Assembly: GCA_016194975.1 (NCBI GenBank)
Contig: JACQAM010000008.1
Span: 248,001-312,000 of the forward strand
Source of the DNA: Bacteroidota bacterium
Lineage (GTDB): Bacteria; Bacteroidota; Bacteroidia; Palsa-965
Direction of reading: 5' to 3'
DNA: 64,000 nucleotides
The translations under genes and the position numbers were made by a program. Numbering within the stretch: position 1 is the stretch's first letter; every line of letters begins with the position of its first letter. Shown here piece after piece: positions 27,471 through 37,075 of the stretch. The notes beneath the pieces are model-generated. The model was given only the letters and a program-made list of their open reading frames with translations. It was not told the origin of the DNA and did no database searches.

Positions 27471-28187
27471 ATGAAAAAAATACTTCTTCTCTCCACGGTT
27501 GCTTTTTGTTTTTTTTCTGCAAATGCCCAGGACACCACGCGCTATCTTTTTCATAACCTCAATTATTCCTATATGCAATACACGTTCGGTTATGAAAGCG
27601 TCGCATTCAACCGGGGCGATCAGCTCAATGCGTTTTATGCTTCCATCATTGGCGCTGCCTTCGGAAATAAACTGGCAATAGGACTGGATCTGGATGCCGC
27701 GATGAAAGACATAAAAAATTTCACCAATAATTCCACTTACCCGCAAACATCATCTTTCCTGGGAATGTATCTCAACATGGAACCACTCATCAGGCCCAAA
27801 GGGCTTGTGAATTTTTCGGTGCCCGTCAAATTCGGTTTTGCCAATGCGTCACGATGGGATACCACGTTCGATTCCAATGCGAATTTCATTGCCGGTTATT
27901 CTTCCACCAATCTTAATCACCAGGTGAATGAGTATTCCGATAATTTTCTTGTGGGATCAGTCGGCGTAAATTGTTTTATCAATCTCTGGAAATCGGTGAG
28001 CGCAGGCGGTGGAGCATCTTATCGTTATTCCATGAACACCGCTCATTACAATCATGCTGCTGATTATTCCGGATTTTCCGTTTTTGCACTCGTGCGTTTC
28101 CGCTGGGACACACGCGCGTATTATGCGAAGATGCTGCAGCGGCAGAAAGAGTATTACCAGCAAATGGGAAATCCTGCGTCGCATTGA
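27471..28187 (+). CDS. Secreted protein, possible outer-membrane barrel
   Basis: 238 aa. Signal peptide MKKILLLSTVAFCFFSANA. The mature part has alternating strands rich in Tyr, Phe, Asn and Gly (YMQYTFGYESVAFNRGDQLN, VSAGGGASYRYSMNT), as in small outer-membrane barrels of Bacteroidota. No family is recognised. The last residues (MLQRQKEYYQQMGNPASH) are polar. The stop TGA at 28185-28187 directly abuts the remnant of a toxin gene, so the 3' end may have been redrawn by a deletion. Confidence 0.7.
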   Translation: MKKILLLSTVAFCFFSANAQDTTRYLFHNLNYSYMQYTFGYESVAFNRGDQLNAFYASIIGAAFGNKLAIGLDLDAAMKDIKNFTNNSTYPQTSSFLGMYLNMEPLIRPKGLVNFSVPVKFGFANASRWDTTFDSNANFIAGYSSTNLNHQVNEYSDNFLVGSVGVNCFINLWKSVSAGGGASYRYSMNTAHYNHAADYSGFSVFALVRFRWDTRAYYAKMLQRQKEYYQQMGNPASH

Positions 28188-28344
28188 AAAATTTCCGGCT
28201 TTTGCTTTTTGGGATAATACAAACAATCAGCAGACCTTGGTTATTTCAACGCATGGAATAATTAAAAAGACCAACAAAACTCCTGACAAAGAATTAAGCA
28301 AAGCAGAACTATTACGACTAAAATATTTTAAACTTAAAAAGTAA
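28186..28344 (+). pseudogene. RelE/HigB-type toxin, N-terminal half deleted
   Basis: In frame from 28186 the sequence reads EKFPAFAFWDNTNNQQTLV then ISTHGIIKKTNKTPDKEL, the C-terminal core of the RelE/ParE (phage-derived Gp49-like, HigB) toxin family (FAFWD, THGxxKKTxKTP). Family members are about 100-115 aa; only about 52 remain and there is no start codon of its own. The antitoxin gene follows 5 bp later, the normal toxin-antitoxin order. The left end coincides with the stop of the upstream gene, marking a probable deletion junction. Confidence 0.8.
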
Positions 28345-28349
28345 ATATT

Positions 28350-28679
28350 ATGAAGATCAATAATAAAATGCGACTTTTCAGTTTAGATGAAATCAAAGAT
28401 GAGTTCATCGGTAAACGGGGCACCGCCAAACGCGACCTTTATGAACAAGAACTTCAATTAGAAGTTTTGGGTGATATGATAAAAAAAGTCAGAATTGAAC
28501 GTAATCTGACTCAGGAGCAACTTGGCAAATTAGTAGGTGTTCAAAAAGCTCAAATCTCCAAACTTGAAAACAATGCCACAAACGTTACAATGGAAACAAT
28601 TTTGAGAGTATTTAATGCTTTAAAAGCAAAACTTAGTTTTAAAGTTGTATTGCACAATAACAAGACAAGGATTGCCTGA
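28350..28679 (+). CDS. HigA-like antitoxin, XRE-family HTH
   Basis: 109 aa. Residues about 45-100 are a helix-turn-helix of the Xre/Cro type (IERNLTQEQLGKLVGVQKAQ then ISKLENNATNVTMETILRVF). The N-terminal region (FIGKRGTAKRDLYEQELQLE) is the usual toxin-binding arm of HigA/RelB-type antitoxins whose toxin gene comes first. It is intact although its toxin is truncated, so it is now an orphan. It may still repress its own region or neutralise a related toxin elsewhere. Base composition is more AT-rich than its neighbours. Confidence 0.88.
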   Translation: MKINNKMRLFSLDEIKDEFIGKRGTAKRDLYEQELQLEVLGDMIKKVRIERNLTQEQLGKLVGVQKAQISKLENNATNVTMETILRVFNALKAKLSFKVVLHNNKTRIA

Positions 28680-28802
28680 AAAATATTAAATAGTTTCTTC
28701 AAACAATACGGTTGTACTGTAACACCACCCACGGTTTTTAAATGACTTGCTGTTGAAGTTGCGGTGCTGCATTGGAGCATTATTCCCATCTTTATACCCC
28801 GC

Positions 28803-29984
28803 ATGCAGAAGATCTCATTCCCGAAACTATTTCTCATTTTTCTTAAAACAGGAACCATCGCGTTCGGGGGGAATGTGGCGCTCGTTGCTTATGTGCGGAA
28901 AGAATTCTGCGAAAGAAAAAAAATAATCAGCGATGAAGAATTGCTCGATCTCACAACAGTGGGAAGCCTTCTTCCCGGGCCGCTTGCCACGAATGTGATC
29001 GCAGGCGTTGGTTACTCGCTTTATGGAATGGCCGGAGCAGCCGCTGCGCTCACAGGAATTCTCCTGCCCGCATTCATTCTTATCTGCATCCTCTCTCATT
29101 TTTATTTTCAGTATGGAACATCTTCAGTGGTTACCGGAATTTTTGACGGACTTCTTCCGGGTGTCGCTGCGGTGATCGCCGCTACTGCGTGGTCAATGAT
29201 CAGGAAAAACATCACGAATATTTTCCAGGTCATCATTCTCCTCGGAGCGGGAGCTGTTATTTTTTTTCTCAAGGGATTTTTTGTAACGATGTCCATTGTC
29301 GCCGTATCAGGTTTGGCCGGGTATTTTATTTTTCCCGGTGTTAAGAATAATATTTCTGTTGCTGCAAAGCGGAAAAATTCTTTCTTGCCTGCCTCGGCTG
29401 TGGCGCTGATGTTCCTCGTCGGCGGAATAATATTTTTTCTTCATCCTGTTTCATTATTGCTGCAGGAGTTGCGCATGCTCGGACTCACCTTCGCCAGCCA
29501 GAGCATTACTCTTTTCGGAGGAGGATATGTTTTTGTTCCTGCATTGGAAAAAATTGTTGTCGGTATGCATCGCTGGCTTACCTCGAAAGAATTTGCAGAT
29601 GGAATTGCTCTCGGGCAAGTAACGCCGGGACCTATTGCGATCACAGCAACTTTCATTGGCTATAAAGTGGCCGGAATAAGAGGAGCATTGGTTTCAACGA
29701 TCGCAGTTTTCATTCCTCCTTCACTGATCATGATCGTTGCTCAGCAATTCATTGATCGCATTAAAACGAAACCGAAAGTGGAATCAGTGTTCAGGGGAAT
29801 TCGTCCGGCTGTAATCGGAATGATCATTACCTCGGTATGGGTCATTGGCAGCAGCGCGCCCATGGACTGGAGATCATTGGTGATATTTATTTCCATGTTC
29901 ATTTTTCTCCTCTGGAAAAATCCCGATTCGGCGCTGGTTGTGATACTTTCCGGTTTGTTCGGTTTCCTGCTTCACCTGTTCTGA
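28803..29984 (+). CDS. chrA: Chromate/anion transporter, ChrA family
   Basis: 393 aa from the ATG at 28803; a TTG 39 bases upstream would add an implausible tail. It is the long, two-domain form. Both halves carry the family hallmark: FLKTGTIAFGGNVALVAYV with GSLLPGPLATN in the first half, and ITLFGGGYVFVPALE with LGQVTPGPIAITATFIGY in the second. About ten membrane helices. ChrA proteins export chromate using the proton gradient, but members without linked resistance genes may move other anions. There is no chrB or other metal gene nearby. Confidence 0.9.
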   Translation: MQKISFPKLFLIFLKTGTIAFGGNVALVAYVRKEFCERKKIISDEELLDLTTVGSLLPGPLATNVIAGVGYSLYGMAGAAAALTGILLPAFILICILSHFYFQYGTSSVVTGIFDGLLPGVAAVIAATAWSMIRKNITNIFQVIILLGAGAVIFFLKGFFVTMSIVAVSGLAGYFIFPGVKNNISVAAKRKNSFLPASAVALMFLVGGIIFFLHPVSLLLQELRMLGLTFASQSITLFGGGYVFVPALEKIVVGMHRWLTSKEFADGIALGQVTPGPIAITATFIGYKVAGIRGALVSTIAVFIPPSLIMIVAQQFIDRIKTKPKVESVFRGIRPAVIGMIITSVWVIGSSAPMDWRSLVIFISMFIFLLWKNPDSALVVILSGLFGFLLHLF

Positions 29985-30019
29985 TTTATTTGGGTTAACT
30001 TTAAGGTGAAACATTCCTG

Positions 30020-31033
30020 ATGAGAAATTCATTTCGTTTATTGAAAAAACTTACACCTGCACGTGCGTGGAATGCGTGGCGCGTGTACGGAAGTTATCAT
30101 TGGTCGAAATGGACGCGCAGGCCGGAAATAAAAGGAATGCCAGTGAGCATTTCTTTCGAGCCCACCACTTCGTGCAATCTCCAATGCCCGGAATGTCCGA
30201 GCGGGTTGAGAAAATTTTCCCGGCCAACGGGAATGCTCGAGGAAAATTTTTTCCGCAGAACTATTGATCAAATGAGTTCTCATTTATTGTACCTGAATTT
30301 TTATTTCCAGGGCGAACCATTTCTGAATCCTGCGTTCACGGAAATGGTGAAGTATGCATCTTCAAAAAAAATATTTACTTCCACTTCCACTAATGCACAT
30401 TTTCTCGACGAGGAAACCGCAAAAAGAACAGTGGAGTCGGGACTCGACCGGCTTATTATTTCCATTGACGGAACCACGCAGGAAACATACTCTGCTTATC
30501 GGATCGGTGGAAAATTGAGCAAAGTAATTGAAGGAACAAAAAATATTCTGCGCTGGAAAAAAGAACTGCATTCGAAAACGCCGCATGTGGTTTTCCAGTT
30601 CCTCGTGGTAAAACCGAACGAACACCAGGTGGAAGAAGTAAAAAAACTTGCGGTGAAACTCGGTGTGGATGATGTACTATTGAAAACGGCACAGGTTTAT
30701 GAATTTGAAAACGGCAATGAACTCATTCCCGATGAAAAAAAATATTCACGTTACCGCAGGCGCGCCGACGGAAAATGGGAAATAAAAAATAAACTCGAAG
30801 ATCATTGTTGGCGCATGTGGCACTCGTGCGTGATCACGTGGGACGGCGGCGTAGTGCCCTGCTGTTTCGACAAAGACGGAAGTCACCGCCTGGGAACACT
30901 GAAGAATTTTTCCCTGAAAGAGATCTGGCACAGCGAACCGTACAATAAATTCCGCGCTTCAGTGCTGAAAGGAAGAAAAGAGATCGACATCTGCAGGAAT
31001 TGTTCGGAAGGAACAAAAGTGTGGGCGGAATAA
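30020..31033 (+). CDS. Radical SAM protein with SPASM domain
   Basis: 337 aa. The 4Fe-4S/SAM motif is CNLQCPEC (CxxxCxxC, near residue 53). A C-terminal SPASM region has cysteines in HSCVITWDGGVVPCCFDKDG and ICRNCSEG that would bind an auxiliary cluster. The spacing fits the MoaA/PqqE/anSME-like group, which modifies peptides or proteins. No precursor peptide or cognate maturase partner gene is visible beside it, so the substrate is open. It converges on dnaG with a 28-bp spacer made of GAAAATC repeats. Confidence 0.9.
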   Translation: MRNSFRLLKKLTPARAWNAWRVYGSYHWSKWTRRPEIKGMPVSISFEPTTSCNLQCPECPSGLRKFSRPTGMLEENFFRRTIDQMSSHLLYLNFYFQGEPFLNPAFTEMVKYASSKKIFTSTSTNAHFLDEETAKRTVESGLDRLIISIDGTTQETYSAYRIGGKLSKVIEGTKNILRWKKELHSKTPHVVFQFLVVKPNEHQVEEVKKLAVKLGVDDVLLKTAQVYEFENGNELIPDEKKYSRYRRRADGKWEIKNKLEDHCWRMWHSCVITWDGGVVPCCFDKDGSHRLGTLKNFSLKEIWHSEPYNKFRASVLKGRKEIDICRNCSEGTKVWAE

Positions 31034-31036
31034 TTG

Positions 31037-31062
31037 CCGATTGAAAATCGAAAATCGAAAAT
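31037..31062. repeat. GAAAATC short tandem repeat at dnaG stop
   Basis: Three 7-bp units (GAAAATC, GAAAATC, GAAAATT) fill the spacer between convergent genes and run into the dnaG stop codon (TTA at 31062-31064). Confidence 0.7.
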
Positions 31063-33038
31063 TACCGGATCACCACTCTTCCCAGCATGGACGAAAAATG
31101 TTTCTTCACTTCTTCGAGCGATTTCAATTCACCGAGCACTGCCATCATTTTTTCGAAATCCTGTTTTTCTTCTTCCTCGCGAACTAATTTTCTTTTTTCA
31201 TGGATCATCATTTCCACATTACGGAGCTTAAGCGAAAAAACGCCATGCATCGCGGCTTTCTTAAGCGCCATACTTTCCGTCTGCACATAGATCGCGTGAT
31301 CGTCCCAGCGCGAAAGCTGGTAAGGCATTGTTACAAGATCGATGGCAAGTGCATTCACTTCACGATTGTTGTGTGTAATGAAATAATTCAGATCGGGCAC
31401 AGCTCCTTTTGAAATATGGGAACGGTATTCGTCAAGAATAGATTCATACATGCTGTTGCCAAGTTTTATCTCATCATGATCGAGCTCGTGAATGAGAAAT
31501 TCTGCAAGCGAAACGGAGACCTCTTCCGCAATGCCGCTTTCATTCATCGAATCGGCCATGATCATCTCCGAACCGTAATTCAGCAGCAAACGGATAATTT
31601 CTCTTTCCTGGTAAAGCGTGCCGGTTCGTTCTCCAGTTATTTTTTCATCGGCTTTCGCTGCCTGGTCCGGGACAAAATTTTCCGGCGTGTAAACAACCTG
31701 TGAAGAGTCCTGTCTTTTCTTCTCGAAATTTTTCTTCCGCTGCTTATTGAGTTCATTGAGCAAAGTCACTTCTTCAATATCAAGAATGCGGCTGCAATCT
31801 TTTACAAAAACACTTCGCGTTATCGCATCAGGAATGAGTGCTATGCTTTCTACAATATCGCGGATAAGCCCGGCTTTTTTTATCGGGTCGCCTTCCGTTT
31901 CTGCAGAGAGTAATTCCGTTTTGAAACGAATAAAATCTCTCGTATTCTTCGAAATGAATTCTTTCAGTTCTTCACTGGAAACTTTTTTCGAATAGGAATC
32001 CGGATCGTCATTATCGGGAAATAAAAGCACACGCACATTCATTCCTTCTTCGAGAATGAGATCGATGCCGCGGAAACTTGCTTTTATTCCTGCAGGATCT
32101 CCGTCGTAAAGAATGGTGACGTTGTTCGTGTAACGGCGAATGAGGCGTATCTGCTCTACGGTGAGTGAAGTGCCCGATGAGGCCACTACATTTTCAATTC
32201 CCGCCTGGTGCATAGAAGTGACATCGGTATATCCTTCCACGAGAAAACAAACATCTTCTTCAATAATTTTTTTCTTCGCGAAATATAATCCGTAGAGTAC
32301 ATTGCTCTTGTGATAAATTTCTGTTTCCGGAGAATTGATGTACTTCGCAATGTTTTTATCTGTCTTCAGCGTTCTTCCGCCGAAAGCGATCACGCGCCCG
32401 CTCGCGTTGTGCACGGGAAAAATAACACGGCCTTTGAAACGATCGAAATATTTCTCCTGGTCTTCTTCTTTCTGAATGGTAAGTCCTGCTTTAACAAGAT
32501 ACTCCAACCTGTATCCCGCAGCGATCGCCGTATCCGTAAGATCTCTCCACGTGTCGGGCGAATAACCGAGCTGGAATTTTTCGATAATGTCATTGCGGAA
32601 TCCGCGCTCTTTGAAATAAGAAAGGCCGATCGCTTTTCCTTCTTCCGTTTCATGAAGATTTTTCGAATAATGTTTTTGTGCGAAGGAAGAAACAAGAAAT
32701 AAACTTTCCCGTTCATTATCGCGCATCTGCTGCTCGGGCGAAGTTTCCTCTTCCTCAATTTCAATATTGTATTTCTTCGCAATCCATCGCAGCGCTTCGG
32801 GATAAGAAAGATGTTCATGCTCCATGATGAAGTTCACGGAATTCCCGCCTTTGCCGCAACCGAAACATTTGTAAATGCCGCGCGAAGGAGAAACGTTGAA
32901 CGAAGGCGTTTTCTCATTATGAAAAGGACAAAGCCCGATCATATTCGCGCCGCGCTTTTTCAGCGACACAAATTCTCCCACCACCTCGTCAATGCGTGCA
33001 GTGTCGAATATTCGGTCAACAGTTTCTTTCGGGATCAT
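31062..33038 (-). CDS. dnaG: DNA primase
   Basis: 658 aa. The zinc-binding CHC2 domain has C37, H40, C58 and C61 (LCPFHNEKTPSF, YKCFGCGKGG). It is followed by the catalytic core and the Toprim fold with its acidic residues (LVEGYTDVTSMHQ; YDGDPAGIKAS). The C-terminal ~200 residues, which contact DnaB helicase in other bacteria, are less conserved but present. It synthesises RNA primers at replication forks. Length and layout are normal for Bacteroidota. It stands alone here, not in an rpsU-dnaG-rpoD operon. Confidence 0.97.
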   Translation of the reverse strand: MIPKETVDRIFDTARIDEVVGEFVSLKKRGANMIGLCPFHNEKTPSFNVSPSRGIYKCFGCGKGGNSVNFIMEHEHLSYPEALRWIAKKYNIEIEEEETSPEQQMRDNERESLFLVSSFAQKHYSKNLHETEEGKAIGLSYFKERGFRNDIIEKFQLGYSPDTWRDLTDTAIAAGYRLEYLVKAGLTIQKEEDQEKYFDRFKGRVIFPVHNASGRVIAFGGRTLKTDKNIAKYINSPETEIYHKSNVLYGLYFAKKKIIEEDVCFLVEGYTDVTSMHQAGIENVVASSGTSLTVEQIRLIRRYTNNVTILYDGDPAGIKASFRGIDLILEEGMNVRVLLFPDNDDPDSYSKKVSSEELKEFISKNTRDFIRFKTELLSAETEGDPIKKAGLIRDIVESIALIPDAITRSVFVKDCSRILDIEEVTLLNELNKQRKKNFEKKRQDSSQVVYTPENFVPDQAAKADEKITGERTGTLYQEREIIRLLLNYGSEMIMADSMNESGIAEEVSVSLAEFLIHELDHDEIKLGNSMYESILDEYRSHISKGAVPDLNYFITHNNREVNALAIDLVTMPYQLSRWDDHAIYVQTESMALKKAAMHGVFSLKLRNVEMMIHEKRKLVREEEEKQDFEKMMAVLGELKSLEEVKKHFSSMLGRVVIR

Positions 33039-33152
33039 TGTGAAAAGGGAAGTGAAAGTACGAAGAGAATGGAGAATGAAGGGCGGAGAAGGGAGAGAAG
33101 TTTTGCGCGAATAGTAACACGATTTTCACAATGGGAATTCTTCAAATCGGTT

Positions 33153-33359
33153 AGAGGCTGTTTAAAATTCATTTTTTGGAATTGTTATGATGCCATTTTT
33201 GTTCAGCCGAGGCGCATTTTGCAGGCCATAGTGGAGCGACTACAGCCAAGAAATGCAACCCCGCCTGCTAAAGGAAAATGGGTCGTGCGTGGGCGGGCAG
33301 GGAAGGATGGACAAAAATGGCGCATAACAAAACAGAAGGATGAAATTTAAACAGCCTCT
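33153..33359. mobile_element. Fold-back (MITE-like) element, copy 1, with nested insertion
   Basis: Ends AGAGGCTGTTTAAA ... TTTAAACAGCCTCT are perfect inverted repeats. The interior matches the reverse complement of the copy at 58798-58964 almost base for base, except for a 40-odd-base CCCGCC-type palindrome inserted at about 33259 and a decayed right arm (lost TTCCAAAAAATG). It has no coding capacity. It lies in the spacer between divergent dnaG and a T9SS gene. Confidence 0.85.
33259..33297. repeat. CCCGCC-type palindrome nested in fold-back element
   Basis: Arms CCCCGCC and GGGCGGG enclose 25 bases. It is absent from the second copy of the fold-back element, where AAATGCAAC joins GAAGGATG directly, so this is an insertion after the element itself. 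Confidence 0.7.
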
Positions 33360-33537
33360 TAGCCCGGGAAAATCTGTGCCAATATTTCCGCCTTCCTCAT
33401 CCACATCAAGATTAAAAAACTACACTGGACCTGTTTAATCATTAATAAATCTGTTTCATTTTTCCCATGCCACGCGTCTCCCATCCCGCGTCTATTTCAT
33501 TATATTTGAATTCATCCCCGCTTGTAATCCCATTGAC

Positions 33538-36500
33538 ATGAAACGAAAAGTTTCGCTTTTGATCGCGGGAATTATTTTTTCTCCATTCATTTTTGCGCAA
33601 TCGCTGCAGGATGTTTTTTATCAAACCTGTCGCCCTGCTGTTTCACACGTTGATCTCGACATTAATAATGTGCGTGCTACGCTGCTCAATGAAGGCGATC
33701 TATGGTGGGGTCTTTCTTCTGCCGGATATGAAATTCCGAAAGGCAGCAATAAGTACAGCATGTTTGCCGGCGCATTATGGTTCGGCGCACTCGATGGTGG
33801 CGGATCGCTCATGACCGCTGCAATGACGTATCGCCAGACGGGAGATGATTTCTGGCCCGGCCCGCTCGATACAAATTCTGTTTCTACCACCGATAGTATT
33901 TGTCATCGCTACGATCGTTTCTGGAAATTGAATCGCAGTGATGTGGAATCTTTTCTCGCGCATCGCACCGATCCGAATTACACAATTCCTGAAGCAATTT
34001 TATCGTGGCCGGGAAATGGAAATGCAGCAGAAGGACAAGCGCATTATCTCGCACCGTTCTTCGATGCCGATGGCGATGGAATTTACAATCCGCATAACGG
34101 AGATTATCCGCGGTTTGCTTTGAATGGAAATCCCGATTGCAATACTGATCTTCTTGGCGACCAGGCAGTGTGGTGGATCTTCAACGACAAAGGAAATACA
34201 CATTCGGAAACAGGAGGAAATCCATTCGGAATGGAAGTGCAGGCCATGGCATTTTCTTTTCGTTCGAACGATGCGCTGAATGATGCCACTTTTTATCGTT
34301 ATAAAATTATCAATCGCTCGTCCACTTCCTGGAATCAAATGTGGATGGGACAATTTGCAGACGCCGAGGTTGGTGGGTATGACGATGATTATGTAGGATG
34401 CGATGTTGGAAGAGGAATGGGTTATGGTTATAACGGAGATGCGTTTGACCAGATCTACGGTTGGCATCCTCCGGCAATAGGAATTGATTTTGTTCAGGGG
34501 CCATTGGCAGATGCGAATGATCATATTGATAATGATCGTGATAGTTTGGTGGATGAGCCGGGCGAAAGAATTGAAATGTCGATGTTCAAATATTACGACA
34601 ATGATTTTTCAATTGTTGGAAATCCGGAAACAGGTTTGCAGTATTATTATTTCATGCAGGGATTATGGAAAGATGGTTCGCCGCAAACGTACGGCGGCAA
34701 TGGAGCAGGAGGAACTACACCGTGCTCATTCATGTTTCCCGACAATACTGATCCTTACGGTTGGGGAACAAATGGAATTCCTGAACCGGCGTGGTCGGAA
34801 GTTACCGTTGGAAATACACCGTTTGATCGTCGTTTTCTCGAGAGCGCCGGGCCTTTTTCCATGCAGCCCGGGCAAGTGCAAACTGTAACGATAGCCGTTC
34901 CGTGGGCGCGCGACACGGCGGGAAATAATATTGATGCGATCACAAAATTGCAGCAGGCCGATGATCGCGTTCAGCAATTATTCGATAATTGTTTTTCAAA
35001 TATTTCCTGTTCTGAAAATGCTGCGCCGGAATTTTCATACACTGTCAATGGAGGAAATGTTTATTTCACTTCGGAATCCGCAACCGGAATTTACCAATGG
35101 AATTTCGGCGACGACGGTTTTGCATCGCAACAGTTTCCTGCGCACACTTACACGAGCGCGGGAACTTATCACGTTTGTTTTACGGTTATCACTTCCTGCG
35201 CAACACAAACTGTTTGTAATGATGTGGTGATCTCATTGCCACAAAACGAATGCGGGCCGCAAATTCAGCGCATAGAAGGACAAGGATCGGGAACACAAGT
35301 ACTCGATCTTACGGATGAAACTGTAAATGAAATCCTGGATTCATCTTCTCATCGCTCTTTATTTCCCAAATACAAAGAACTGCACGGCCCGGTAAAAATC
35401 ACTTATGAAGATTACGATCATCTCACCGATGGTGATTACAGAATTGCATTCGACACGACGGACATGAATGCGCACTGGAAATTGTGGAAGGCCGGCGGAA
35501 CAGACACCGTTTATTCCGACAGCACAATTGGCAGCGGCAACAAACAGATTATTTCCCAATGGGGAATTGGTGTGCAAACACAACAAGTGAATTTGCCCGG
35601 ACTATCGCGCAATCCCGATCACAATGGTTATCTCGAAGCGACACTGAAATTCGCCGATGAAAATAAAAACTGGCTGAGTGGAATTTCTGACAATGATGAT
35701 TACACTTCTTTCAACTGGATCCGCAGCGGAGATTTCAGGAATACAAATCCGGGTTCCGGGGCATGTGCTTCTGCTTTTGATGATCGTTTTATTGGAAGTT
35801 CTCCCATTGATCCGAACGAAGATTATGAATCAAGTATAAATGGAACGTGGGCTCCTTATCGTTTATGCGCCGATGGAGTTCGTACGAATGCAAATACAAT
35901 TTGCTATTCCACCGGCGTTGTTTATCCTGATGTTCCAACGACAGTCAACAACAAATTTGACAATATTCCGAATGTGAATATTGTTTTCACTGCCGATCAA
36001 ACAAAATGGTCACGATGCATTGTTTTTGAAAGCGGAACAAACCCTTCTACAAACGAGGGAGGCACAGAAGGATTTTTCATGCGCGCACATGCGAGCGTGG
36101 ACAAGAGCGGGCGCACGGTTGCACAGGGAGGAATTTCAGATGTGAATGATCCCGAAGCAGCCGATTACATTGGCGCAAACGGAATGGGATGGTTTCCGGG
36201 TTACGCGATCAATGTAGAAACGGGAGAGCGATTGAATATTGCGTTCGCAGAAAATTCTTCTCTTGGTTTGGATAATGGCGCCGATATGCTTTTCGATCCC
36301 GATGAAAAAATAAAAACAAATCTCGGTGAACCTCTTTTCGGCGGAATGCATTACGTGTATGTTTTTAATCACAATGGAAATGCAGTTTATACTTCCGGAG
36401 TGCTCACCGGGGAACTGAAAGATGTTCCGTTGTATGACGCAGGAAAAATGATGTACACGATTCTTTCATCTTCCGTTGCTTCAACAGAGCGAACAGAAAT

Positions 36501-36939
36501 TTTCCGCGATGCGGCGTGGGCAGGAATTCCATTGCTGAATGCCGGGCACCAGTTACTCGAGTGCGATGCGACTGTGCGCCTGCGCGTGGAAAAACCCTAT
36601 TCGAAATACCAGACCGATTCCATTCCGCAGAATAACAACGAACCGCTTTACGGATTTTCCATTGACAAAATGCATTTGTCCTGCAACATGTATGACGGCA
36701 ACGTAATTGCATTTCCGAATCCATTCTGGGAAAACTGCACGATACTTTTTGATAATACGGAGAATGAAAGCAGCGAACTCGATCTCTATGACATGCGCGG
36801 AAGGATCGTGAAAAAATATTCCGGCATCACCACCGACCGCATCGACGTTACGAGCGATGGCCTCGAGCAGGGAGTGTACATGTACACATTATCGGTGGGA
36901 GGAAGAAAACCGCAGGTGGGAAAGATCATTCTGAAATAA
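33538..36939 (+). CDS. T9SS cargo protein with PKD domain and type-A sorting domain
   Basis: 1133 aa. Signal peptide MKRKVSLLIAGIIFSPFIFA. Residues about 25-490 form a conserved-looking block (LWWGLSSAGYEIPKGSNKY, GALWFGALDGGGSL) with Ca-binding-like acidic loops (DADGDGIYNPHNGDYP near 176; DHIDNDRDSLVDEPGE near 326). Residues about 494-565 are a PKD module (YQWNFGDDGFASQQFPAHTY). The last ~78 residues (IAFPNPFWENCTILF ... LEQGVYMYTLSVGG) are a type-A sorting domain, so it is exported by the type IX system and displayed or released. No catalytic motif is evident. A TATATTTG box lies at 33501-33508, without a clear TTTG partner. Confidence 0.88.
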   Translation: MKRKVSLLIAGIIFSPFIFAQSLQDVFYQTCRPAVSHVDLDINNVRATLLNEGDLWWGLSSAGYEIPKGSNKYSMFAGALWFGALDGGGSLMTAAMTYRQTGDDFWPGPLDTNSVSTTDSICHRYDRFWKLNRSDVESFLAHRTDPNYTIPEAILSWPGNGNAAEGQAHYLAPFFDADGDGIYNPHNGDYPRFALNGNPDCNTDLLGDQAVWWIFNDKGNTHSETGGNPFGMEVQAMAFSFRSNDALNDATFYRYKIINRSSTSWNQMWMGQFADAEVGGYDDDYVGCDVGRGMGYGYNGDAFDQIYGWHPPAIGIDFVQGPLADANDHIDNDRDSLVDEPGERIEMSMFKYYDNDFSIVGNPETGLQYYYFMQGLWKDGSPQTYGGNGAGGTTPCSFMFPDNTDPYGWGTNGIPEPAWSEVTVGNTPFDRRFLESAGPFSMQPGQVQTVTIAVPWARDTAGNNIDAITKLQQADDRVQQLFDNCFSNISCSENAAPEFSYTVNGGNVYFTSESATGIYQWNFGDDGFASQQFPAHTYTSAGTYHVCFTVITSCATQTVCNDVVISLPQNECGPQIQRIEGQGSGTQVLDLTDETVNEILDSSSHRSLFPKYKELHGPVKITYEDYDHLTDGDYRIAFDTTDMNAHWKLWKAGGTDTVYSDSTIGSGNKQIISQWGIGVQTQQVNLPGLSRNPDHNGYLEATLKFADENKNWLSGISDNDDYTSFNWIRSGDFRNTNPGSGACASAFDDRFIGSSPIDPNEDYESSINGTWAPYRLCADGVRTNANTICYSTGVVYPDVPTTVNNKFDNIPNVNIVFTADQTKWSRCIVFESGTNPSTNEGGTEGFFMRAHASVDKSGRTVAQGGISDVNDPEAADYIGANGMGWFPGYAINVETGERLNIAFAENSSLGLDNGADMLFDPDEKIKTNLGEPLFGGMHYVYVFNHNGNAVYTSGVLTGELKDVPLYDAGKMMYTILSSSVASTERTEIFRDAAWAGIPLLNAGHQLLECDATVRLRVEKPYSKYQTDSIPQNNNEPLYGFSIDKMHLSCNMYDGNVIAFPNPFWENCTILFDNTENESSELDLYDMRGRIVKKYSGITTDRIDVTSDGLEQGVYMYTLSVGGRKPQVGKIILK

Positions 36940-37075
36940 AAAACCGGGAGGATTACGGATTGAACGGATGTACTGATTCCGGTGGGAGAAAAAAATTATT
37001 CTGAGATAGGGGAGAGAGTTGTGTTGGAAGACAACCTGCCACCGACAACTGAAAACTGCCAACCGAAAATCGCGT

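Noticed and set aside
28054-28344. A 96-residue protein starting inside the upstream secreted gene
   Set aside because: Its first half is an out-of-frame reading of the secreted gene; only the last ~52 residues are real homology (toxin remnant).
28803-29984. Chromate-resistance island
   Set aside because: Only the transporter is present; no chrB, other metal genes or transposon ends nearby.
33153-33359. Degenerate insertion sequence with a transposase
   Set aside because: No open frame or transposase residue pattern; the whole length is palindrome plus a nested palindrome.
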